64,000 bases of DNA, taken from positions 4,278,001 to 4,342,000 of the forward strand of contig NZ_JBHRYQ010000001.1 of the NCBI RefSeq assembly GCF_042649125.1, read 5' to 3'. Below are positions 42,996-50,839 of this stretch, piece by piece. The stretch's first letter is position 1, and each line of letters opens with the position of its first letter. This DNA comes from Leadbetterella lacunae. Lineage in GTDB: Bacteria; Bacteroidota; Bacteroidia; Cytophagales; Spirosomataceae. Made by a program: the position numbers and the translations under genes. The notes below the pieces were generated by a model. That model did not search any database, was not told where the DNA came from, and was given only the letters and a program-made list of their open reading frames with translations.

Positions 42996-44377
42996 AAACA
43001 CATAGCGAAGCTGCAGATATTTTTAACAAAGATTTTGACAGAACTACTTGGCACGACGAAACCCTTTATTTTGTCCGCCAAAAAAGAGATAAAGCCGCTT
43101 TTCAAATAAATGATTGGGAATTACTTAGAGAAACTGCCTCTCAAATCAAAAACAATGTACTGTCTAACATGCACGACTATTTGGTGCAGTTTGAGGCAAA
43201 TGCCTTGGCAAATGGCGTTAAAGTTCATTGGGCTGCAGACGCTAAAAAGCATAATGAAATAGTTTACGACATTATCAAAGATTATTTTGGTGGAAATATC
43301 CCCAAAGATACCTTCAAAGGCATGGTAAAGTCTAAATCAATGCTGACCGAAGAGTGCCATATGAATGATTTTTTGAAAGAAAAAGGCATTGAAGTTATAG
43401 ATACGGACTTGGGTGAAAGAATCGTACAACTGGCCGAAGAGCCGCCGTCGCACATCGTGATGCCATGTATCCACTGGAAAAAAGAAGAAATAGGGGAGCT
43501 GTTTCACAAACACCTCGGTACTGAAAAAGGGAATAAAGACCCGCAGTATTTGACAGAAGCGGCGAGGCAGCATCTCAGAGATAAGTTTTTGAGTAGAGAA
43601 GTTGCCCTAACGGGAGTCAATTTTGCGGTAGCAGAAACAGGAGAGTTCGTTGTTTGTACAAACGAAGGCAATGCAGACATGGGAGCTCACTTGGCCAATG
43701 TACACATAGCCAGTATGGGTTTTGAAAAAATCATTCCTCAGAAAAAACACCTTGGCGTATTTTTAAGGTTATTGGCCAGAAGTGCTACTGGGCAGCCTAT
43801 AACCACATATTCGAGTCATTTTAAGAAACCACGCGAAGGTCAGTTGATGCACATTGTTATCGTGGATAACGGCCGATCAACACAGTTGGGTCGCGAAGAC
43901 TTCCGAAATTCGCTGAAATGTATTCGCTGTGCGGCATGTTTTAATACCTGTCCTGTATATAGACGTAGTGGCGGGCATTCGTATCACAGTGCAGTTGCAG
44001 GGCCAATTGGTTCTATTTTAGCTCCAAATTTAGATATGAAAGCAAATGCCGACTTGCCATTTGCAAGTACACTTTGTGGCTCATGCTCCAATGTGTGCCC
44101 AGTCAAAATAGACATACACCAGCAGCTATATAAATGGAGACAGGTTTTGGTAAAAGAAGGTTATACGCCAAAGTCTAAAACCATCGCCATGAAAGGTATG
44201 GAAGTGGTACTTTCTAAGCCCGGTGTTTTTAAGTTTTCGGGAAAAGTAGGCCGAATGTTGATGCGTAAAGTGCCTGGCATGGTAAATAACAAGTTAAACC
44301 CGTGGTACACACAAAGAGAAATGCCAAATCCACCCGATGAGAGTTTTGGAGAATGGTATAAAAAAAATAGAAAATGA
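42992..44377 (+). CDS. lutB: L-lactate utilisation iron-sulfur protein LutB
   Basis: A 461-residue subunit. The N-terminal two-thirds is LUD-type; the C-terminal part has two 4Fe-4S motifs, C-I-R-C-A-A-C-F-N-T-C-P near 310-321 and C-G-S-C-S-N-V-C-P near 362-370. It transfers electrons in lactate oxidation to pyruvate. It overlaps lutA and lutC by four bases each, so the three are co-translated. Confidence 0.94.
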   Translation: MKTHSEAADIFNKDFDRTTWHDETLYFVRQKRDKAAFQINDWELLRETASQIKNNVLSNMHDYLVQFEANALANGVKVHWAADAKKHNEIVYDIIKDYFGGNIPKDTFKGMVKSKSMLTEECHMNDFLKEKGIEVIDTDLGERIVQLAEEPPSHIVMPCIHWKKEEIGELFHKHLGTEKGNKDPQYLTEAARQHLRDKFLSREVALTGVNFAVAETGEFVVCTNEGNADMGAHLANVHIASMGFEKIIPQKKHLGVFLRLLARSATGQPITTYSSHFKKPREGQLMHIVIVDNGRSTQLGREDFRNSLKCIRCAACFNTCPVYRRSGGHSYHSAVAGPIGSILAPNLDMKANADLPFASTLCGSCSNVCPVKIDIHQQLYKWRQVLVKEGYTPKSKTIAMKGMEVVLSKPGVFKFSGKVGRMLMRKVPGMVNNKLNPWYTQREMPNPPDESFGEWYKKNRK

Positions 44378-44946
44378 GCAGAGAATCTATACTTTCTAAA
44401 ATAAAGAAAAACCAACCTGAGTTATTGCCATTGCCTGACCTATCGGTTTTGGGTAGAGAGCAGTATGACTTGGTGGCAAAGTTTACTGAAATATTAGAAG
44501 GAATAGGAGGTAAGGTTCAGCTTGTGTCTCATATTGATGAAATCAAATCTTATATTATAAATACATTTCCACTTAATACACGGGTTATCTCTACCTTGCC
44601 CGAGTTTTCTACCAATTCGGATTGGCTACAAGCAGACCCACACACGCTGCAAGACGCCGATTTTTTGATACTAAAAGGTCAGTTTGCTGTGGCTGAAAAT
44701 GGTGCCATTTGGTTGACTGATACCGAAATGGGACAGCGGGTTGCTCCTTTTATTACCCAATACTTGGCAATCATAATTGAAAAAAACAGCATAGTACCTA
44801 CCATGCATCAGGCCTACCAAAACATTGGTACTTCTGACTATGGCTTTGGAGCATTTATAGCGGGACCTTCTAAAACCGCCGATATTGAGCAGTCGCTCGT
44901 GCTAGGAGCACACGGGGCTCGCGGACTTCACGTGTTCATAGTTTAA
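44374..44946 (+). CDS. lutC: L-lactate utilisation protein LutC (LUD domain)
   Basis: A 190-residue LUD-domain protein. Motifs: A-D-F-L-I-L-K-G-Q-F-A-V-A-E-N-G-A-I-W and the C-terminal G-P-S-K-T-A-D-I-E-Q-S-L-V-L-G-A-H-G, the conserved LUD finish. Third subunit of LutABC. Placed here, LutABC would oxidise L-lactate made by RhaEW, linking rhamnose to pyruvate. Confidence 0.93.
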   Translation: MSRESILSKIKKNQPELLPLPDLSVLGREQYDLVAKFTEILEGIGGKVQLVSHIDEIKSYIINTFPLNTRVISTLPEFSTNSDWLQADPHTLQDADFLILKGQFAVAENGAIWLTDTEMGQRVAPFITQYLAIIIEKNSIVPTMHQAYQNIGTSDYGFGAFIAGPSKTADIEQSLVLGAHGARGLHVFIV

Positions 44947-45138
44947 TTATTTTTTCTACTTGGCAAGCAGGTTAGAGCAGGAGACTTCTGTATGTTTTAA
45001 AATATAACTTTATAAATATTATTTTGGATAAACTTAACTGGAGGTACTTTTGAAAATTCCTTGATTTCAAATTTCATATTAGGCAGTAAAATACTATTTT
45101 TTGCGGAAAATGAATATTTTATATAGGAATCATACAAC

Positions 45139-45146
45139 TACATTTG
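45139..45146 (+). promoter_or_regulatory. Putative -7 box (TACATTTG) before susC
   Basis: TACATTTG fits TAnnTTTG and lies 64 bases before the SusC start codon. No TTTG -33 box is at the expected spacing, so the call is weak. The 264-base gap from lutC to susC has no other visible element. Confidence 0.3.
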
Positions 45147-45210
45147 CAGTAAAGTAATTTAAAATATTATTTATCTAAGTTAAACCTTTTCAATCAAATC
45201 AATTCTATCT

Positions 45211-48200
45211 ATGAAAAAAAGTCTATTTGTTATGTTGGGTATCCTTATGGCCCTTCAAACACAATTTGCTTTCGCCCAAGGCCTCACGGTTTCGGGAAAA
45301 GTAAATGATGCGGAAGGCAATGCCCTTCCTGGTGTGAGTGTTACTGTCAAAAAATCTAGCAAAGGGTCAATCACCGATGCAGATGGTAAGTTCTCTATTA
45401 CTAATGTTGCCGCAAATTCTACTTTGGTTTTTAGCTATATCGGCTTTGTATCTCAAGAAGTAGAAGTGGGAAACAAGTCAGTTGTTAATGTAACTATGCA
45501 AGAAGATGCCGCTTCACTTTCAGAAGTTGTAGTAGTGGGTTATGGTACTCAAAAGAAGTCTCAAACTACCGGTGCAATCACGCAAGTAAGTGCAAAGCAA
45601 ATCAATGAAATGCCTATCACAAACTTAGGTCAGGCTCTTCAAGGTCGTGCTGCTGGTGTTGACGTTTCTCAATCAGGATCAAAGCCGGGTTCTACTCCGA
45701 AAATTTTGATTCGTGGTAGACGTTCATTCAGAGCAAGTAATGATCCATTATATGTAGTGGATGGTATTCCATTGGCGGGTGGTTATGAAGATTTTAACCC
45801 AAATGACGTACAGTCTATGGAGGTTCTAAAAGATGCTACAGCTACCGCTATTTATGGTGCAAGAGGTGCAAACGGTGTAATTTTAATAACTACTAAAAGA
45901 GGTGCTCCTAAAGGCAAAACTACAGTTTCATACGATACGTACTTTGGCCAATCACAAGCTCTTAATACAGTTAATCTTTTTTCAGGAGAGGAGTTTGCTG
46001 AATATGTAAGAGAAGCATATAGATCAACTGGAATATACAAAGATGCTGCTGGAAATATCGTTCCTTCTGGTAAGTCTGATCCTGTAGCTGACAATAAAAT
46101 AGCCGTATTAGGCGGTGACCCTAATGTGGCCGCTGGTATAGCTGCTGGAAGAAATACAAATTACCAAGATTTAATTCTAAAAAATGGTTTTATTCAAAAT
46201 CAATCGCTTGGTATTCAGGGTGGAAATGATAAAACACAGTTTTATGTTTCTGGAGGTTTTTTCCAAGATAAAGGTATTACCGAAGGTCTAGACTATACCA
46301 GATATTCATTAAGATCTAATATTGACCATAATGTAAATAAATTTCTTAAGGTTGGTTTGTCTTCATACATGATGTTTGCGGATAGAAACGGAGAAAACTT
46401 AAATCCTTATAGTTTTACTCTTAATCAAAACCCTCTTGGTTCTCCTTATACTGCGGATGGTCAAATTAATTTCTCACCTACAAATGACGCACTATTAACT
46501 AACCCATTAGCCGAGATAGTACCTGGAGCTCAAGTTAACAATCGTAAATCTTACAGAATTTTTAATTCAATATTTGCTGAAGTAAAAGTAATGGAAGGTT
46601 TAAAATACAGAGTTAATTTTGGTCCTGACTTTAGTATTGATAGACAAGGAAGATTCATTGGTGCTCAAACCAATGCTCGTAAAGGTGGTGATCCACAAGC
46701 TAGTAATACCAATGGATTTGGATTTAACTGGACACTTGAAAATATATTGTCTTACAATAAGTCTTTCGGAAAGCATAATTTAAGTGTTACTGCTGTTCAT
46801 TCAATACAAAAAGATAGAGCAGAGTCATATGGTATCAATGTGCAAGGGATTCCAGCTGAATCACAAGAGTTTTACAATTTCGGAAATGCAAGTTCAGTAA
46901 CAGGTGTTTCAAGTAGCTTAACTGAGTGGACTATCAATTCATACTTAGGTCGTGTAAACTATGACTTTAATGATAAGTATTTGGTTACGTTAACACTTCG
47001 TCGTGATGGTTCATCAAGATTTGGTCAAAATACCAAATACGGTAATTTCCCTGGATTGGCTGTTGGTTGGAACGTTTCTAACGAGCCATTTATGAAAGAC
47101 ATCACGTGGTTAGATTTGTTAAAAGTAAGAGCAGGTTGGGGTACAGTAGGTAACCAAGCGGTTTCTCCTTATCAAACACAAGGACTTCTTAGTAGAACGG
47201 TTTATGCTTGGGATAACACGGCGGCTTTTGGTTATAGACCAAACACTATCGGAAACCCTGACCTTAAATGGGAAAGTTCTACTACTGCTAACATTGGTTT
47301 TGACTTTAGTATGTGGAGAGGTAGACTACAAGGTTCATTAGAACTTTACCAATCTAATACTACAGATTTACTTCTTGCGGATCAATTACCAGGGTCAATC
47401 GGTTTTGACCAAGTAACACGTAACGTAGGTGAAACCAGAAACAGAGGTATAGAATTAGGTATTACAACGGTTAATATGAACACAGCCTCGGGTTTCAGAT
47501 GGTCAACAGATCTTCAGTTTACTAAAAACAACGAAGCTATTGTGTCCCTTTACAATGGTGCAGTGGATGATATCGGTAACAGATGGTTTATTGGTCAACC
47601 TTTAAATTCATACTATGACTACAAAAAAGCAGGTATTTGGCAATTAGGAGAAGAGGAAGCTGCTAAATCTTACGGAAGCTCAGTTGGTCAAATCAAAGTA
47701 CAAGACACTAACGGTGATGGTAAAATTACTGCAGATGATAGAGTTCTTGTAGGTTCAGATGTACCTAAGTTTTCTATGGGATTAACCAACAGATTATCAT
47801 ATAAAAATATAGATTTATCGTTCTTCTTATTTGGTCGTTTTGGAAACACAATCGTTTCTGGTTTCCACCAAAGCAATAACTCCCTAGCAGGAAGATATCA
47901 GCAGATTAAAGTGGACTACTGGACACCAAGTAACCCTACTAATGAGTTTCCTCAGCCAAAAAGCACGCAAGAGTTTCCTGTAAATAACACTACTCTAATA
48001 TACTTTGATGGCTCTTTTGTGAAATTGAGAAACATAAATTTAGGATATAGCTTTAGTAATGCTATTGCTTCAAAGCTTAAAATGGAATCTCTTAGAGTAT
48101 TTACTAGTATTCAGCAACCAAAGATTTGGGCTAAGTACATATCTAAATACAATGGCGTTGACCCAGAGGTTAGTATCACAAACGATTCAGGTGGTTCATC

Positions 48201-48276
48201 ACTTGGAAATAACATCGGTGGAGGTGTAACACCTGCTACCAAAGTGATAACAATAGGCTTAAATGCTAAATTCTAA
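45211..48276 (+). CDS. SusC/RagA-family TonB-linked outer-membrane protein
   Basis: A 1021-residue outer-membrane transporter. The signal peptide ends F-A-Q near 23. A CarboxypepD_reg-like domain covers about 25-110, the TonB box E-V-V-V-V-G-Y-G is near 106-113, then the plug with K-D-A-T-A-T-A-I-Y-G-A-R-G-A-N-G (about 207-222), then the barrel ending with I-G-L-N-A-K-F. Paired with a SusD lipoprotein 30 bases downstream, it should import oligosaccharides. The context suggests pectin or rhamnogalacturonan fragments; the ligand is inference. Confidence 0.95.
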   Translation: MKKSLFVMLGILMALQTQFAFAQGLTVSGKVNDAEGNALPGVSVTVKKSSKGSITDADGKFSITNVAANSTLVFSYIGFVSQEVEVGNKSVVNVTMQEDAASLSEVVVVGYGTQKKSQTTGAITQVSAKQINEMPITNLGQALQGRAAGVDVSQSGSKPGSTPKILIRGRRSFRASNDPLYVVDGIPLAGGYEDFNPNDVQSMEVLKDATATAIYGARGANGVILITTKRGAPKGKTTVSYDTYFGQSQALNTVNLFSGEEFAEYVREAYRSTGIYKDAAGNIVPSGKSDPVADNKIAVLGGDPNVAAGIAAGRNTNYQDLILKNGFIQNQSLGIQGGNDKTQFYVSGGFFQDKGITEGLDYTRYSLRSNIDHNVNKFLKVGLSSYMMFADRNGENLNPYSFTLNQNPLGSPYTADGQINFSPTNDALLTNPLAEIVPGAQVNNRKSYRIFNSIFAEVKVMEGLKYRVNFGPDFSIDRQGRFIGAQTNARKGGDPQASNTNGFGFNWTLENILSYNKSFGKHNLSVTAVHSIQKDRAESYGINVQGIPAESQEFYNFGNASSVTGVSSSLTEWTINSYLGRVNYDFNDKYLVTLTLRRDGSSRFGQNTKYGNFPGLAVGWNVSNEPFMKDITWLDLLKVRAGWGTVGNQAVSPYQTQGLLSRTVYAWDNTAAFGYRPNTIGNPDLKWESSTTANIGFDFSMWRGRLQGSLELYQSNTTDLLLADQLPGSIGFDQVTRNVGETRNRGIELGITTVNMNTASGFRWSTDLQFTKNNEAIVSLYNGAVDDIGNRWFIGQPLNSYYDYKKAGIWQLGEEEAAKSYGSSVGQIKVQDTNGDGKITADDRVLVGSDVPKFSMGLTNRLSYKNIDLSFFLFGRFGNTIVSGFHQSNNSLAGRYQQIKVDYWTPSNPTNEFPQPKSTQEFPVNNTTLIYFDGSFVKLRNINLGYSFSNAIASKLKMESLRVFTSIQQPKIWAKYISKYNGVDPEVSITNDSGGSSLGNNIGGGVTPATKVITIGLNAKF

Positions 48277-48306
48277 ATTTATTATTTCTAAAAACTTGTG
48301 AAAAAT

Positions 48307-49980
48307 ATGAAACTCAAAAATATATTAAAACCAGCAAAAGTATTAGGCTTAGCCGCACTTATGCTTAGTGGGCAATCTTGCCAAGACATACTTACCGAAA
48401 CCGTCGTTTCTGGAATTGGAAATGATTATATCAATACCCCAAAAGGATTTGAAGATGCCGTTAATGCAGCTTACTCATCACTAAGGTATTTTTATGGAAC
48501 TCAACAAGGCCTTACCCTGACCGAATATGGTACCGATATCTATGCCACAGGTGCAGATGGTGGTTATAAAGGCTTTCACTTTTATGATACTCAGTTAAAC
48601 CCAACTGTAAATTATTTACAAATGGTATGGGACGAACTTTATAGAGGTATAAACACTTGTAATGCAATTATTGATAGAGCACCAGCTTCAAAGGTTGATG
48701 AAGCCACCAAAAAGTTGAGAGTTGCTGAAGCAAAATTCTTAAGAGCACATTATTACTTCATATTGTTTCAGCAATACGGAGGAGTAGACTTAAGACTTAG
48801 CGAGACATTGGCTCCTACAAAAGCTACCTCAAGAGCTACTGATGCTCAAATGTACGCTGCTATTATTAAAGATTACACAGAAGCGATAGCGGACTTGCCA
48901 AATTCTCAAGGTCAATATGGAAGAGCCACAAAGCCTGCTGCAGAAATGGCACTTGCCAAAGTATATTTAGCAAAAGCTTATTCTACTCAAAAGGCGAGTG
49001 ACGATTTCAGTAAAGCCGCAACTTTATGTACAAATGTTACAAATAATTACGGGTTCAGTTTACTTCCAGACTTCGCAAGTGTATTTGACGAAAACAACCA
49101 AAGAAACTCTGAAATTGTATTTGCAGTTCAGTATACCTCTGATCCTTTGACTAACATCACGAACAATACCGGTGCTGTAAACGGGGGAAACAACCTACAC
49201 TTATTCTTTGGAATGCAGTATGACGTACAAGCAGGTATGGAGCGTGATGTATTAAATGGTCGTCCATTTAAAAGACTGAGACCTACTGAATATTGTATAG
49301 AAAAAGTATTTGGTGAAAGAGTAAATGACTCACGTTATAAGAAAACGTTTAAAGATACGTGGTTAGCAAATAAACCAGGTACGTACAATACTGCGTTTGA
49401 TGATTCAAAAGCCAAAGTAACTTTTGCAGCTGGCGATACGTGTATTTTCATACCGGGTTATGAAATGTCGAAAGAAGAAAGAGCAAAACGCAAGTATCAA
49501 GTTTTGGTTCCAAGTAAATATTCGGAAGCTTTATTCCCAACAAACCGTAAGTTTTTTGATACAAAACGTCCAGACAAAACATATGAGTCTGGAAGCCGCG
49601 ATTATTTTGTATTCCGTTTGGCTGATACATATTTAATGTTAGCTGAAGCTCAACTAGGAGCAGGAAACGTGCAAGCCGCTACTGATGCTATAAATATGGT
49701 TCGTCGTAGAGCTGCATGGCCAGGTAAATCACAAGCAATGGAAATTACGCCAGCTCAAATGAATATGGAGATGGTAATTGAGGAAAGAGGACGTGAGCTT
49801 GCGGGTGAGCAAACGAGATGGATGGACCTTAAGCGTTGGGGTAATTTAGTAGAAAGAGTTGCTAAGTATAACCCACAAGCAACTCCAAATGTAAAAGCAA
49901 TTCACTTGTTAAGACCAATACCTCAAACTCAAATCGATAGATCTGATGCGGGAGTTTTTGCTCAAAACCCAGGATATTAA
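48307..49980 (+). CDS. RagB/SusD-family nutrient-binding lipoprotein
   Basis: A 557-residue lipoprotein starting at the ATG at 48307 (GTG three codons earlier is less likely). The lipobox is L-S-G-Q-S-C. SusD marks include A-A-Y-S-S-L-R, L-R-A-H-Y-Y-F-I-L-F-Q-Q-Y-G-G and a C-terminal R-P-I-P-Q-T-Q-I-D...N-P-G-Y. It forms the lid of the SusC channel and binds glycans at the cell surface. A strong terminator follows. Confidence 0.95.
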   Translation: MKLKNILKPAKVLGLAALMLSGQSCQDILTETVVSGIGNDYINTPKGFEDAVNAAYSSLRYFYGTQQGLTLTEYGTDIYATGADGGYKGFHFYDTQLNPTVNYLQMVWDELYRGINTCNAIIDRAPASKVDEATKKLRVAEAKFLRAHYYFILFQQYGGVDLRLSETLAPTKATSRATDAQMYAAIIKDYTEAIADLPNSQGQYGRATKPAAEMALAKVYLAKAYSTQKASDDFSKAATLCTNVTNNYGFSLLPDFASVFDENNQRNSEIVFAVQYTSDPLTNITNNTGAVNGGNNLHLFFGMQYDVQAGMERDVLNGRPFKRLRPTEYCIEKVFGERVNDSRYKKTFKDTWLANKPGTYNTAFDDSKAKVTFAAGDTCIFIPGYEMSKEERAKRKYQVLVPSKYSEALFPTNRKFFDTKRPDKTYESGSRDYFVFRLADTYLMLAEAQLGAGNVQAATDAINMVRRRAAWPGKSQAMEITPAQMNMEMVIEERGRELAGEQTRWMDLKRWGNLVERVAKYNPQATPNVKAIHLLRPIPQTQIDRSDAGVFAQNPGY

Positions 49981-50023
49981 GATTTTAATCAATCATACCG
50001 ATTAGAATTGGAGTAAAATTAAA

Positions 50024-50055
50024 AGCACCGCAATTTTTGCGGTGTTTTTTTGTTT
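50024..50055 (+). terminator. Terminator after the SusC/SusD pair
   Basis: GCACCGCAA-TT-TTGCGGTG with a following run of T (TTTTTTTGTTTTTT). Classical intrinsic terminator. Confidence 0.88.
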
Positions 50056-50105
50056 TTTAGAGCCTTATTGCAGTATTTTCCGTATATCAAAAGAAACAAT
50101 ACATT

Positions 50106-50723
50106 TTGGACGCACTCATTATATTTATTAAAAATCCCGAACTCGGAAAAGTAAAAACTAGATTGGCCGCTACCATTGGCGACCAAAACGCTCTCAAAGT
50201 GTATCACTTCTTGTCCAATCACGCCAAAGAGGTTGCTATAGAACTGAATGCCGATAGGTTTCTTTTTTATTCTTCATTTATTGATAATTCAGATATTTGG
50301 GATAAAGATTACTTCATCAAAAAACTCCAAGATCCTTCGCCTGACTTAGGTCAAAAAATGTTTGCCGCTTTTTCACAATTAAAAGACCAAGGCTACCAAA
50401 AGGTCATGATAATGGGTAGCGATTGCTATGACATTAATGTTGATATTTTAATAGAGGGATTTGCTCAATTAGACAGTCACGAGGTGGTCTTAGGGCCTGC
50501 TTTTGATGGCGGATATTATGCGATAGGTTTTAACTTTAATCTTTTGGCTGAAAAAGATCTTTTAACTGATGTATTTTTAAATAAAACCTGGAGTCACGAC
50601 CAAGTGGCAAACGAAGCAAAATCAACGATTGCCAAACATGGTTTTTCGCTTCACCAACTTCCCACTTTATCAGATGTGGATGTAGAGGCTGATATTGAAA
50701 ATTTTAGAAAAAAAATATTTTAG
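50106..50723 (+). CDS. TIGR04282 / DUF2064 glycosyltransferase-like protein
   Basis: A 205-residue protein starting with TTG at 50106; the next residues D-A-L-I-I-F-I-K-N-P-E-L-G-K-V-K-T-R-L-A are the canonical family start, so the start is secure despite the rare codon. M-I-M-G-S-D-C-Y-D and G-P-A-F-D-G-G-Y-Y-A-I-G are the nucleotide-sugar-type motifs of this GT-A-fold group. Specific activity unknown. Confidence 0.9.
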   Translation: MDALIIFIKNPELGKVKTRLAATIGDQNALKVYHFLSNHAKEVAIELNADRFLFYSSFIDNSDIWDKDYFIKKLQDPSPDLGQKMFAAFSQLKDQGYQKVMIMGSDCYDINVDILIEGFAQLDSHEVVLGPAFDGGYYAIGFNFNLLAEKDLLTDVFLNKTWSHDQVANEAKSTIAKHGFSLHQLPTLSDVDVEADIENFRKKIF

Positions 50724-50839
50724 TCTATACAATAATTGCATTAAACTAAAGTTTTAGTTAAAATATCCTAAATTTTCAATTCGGGTAAAGGTAATCTCGA
50801 TTTTTATTTAGATTATTGTGCCATAAACTATTACGATAC

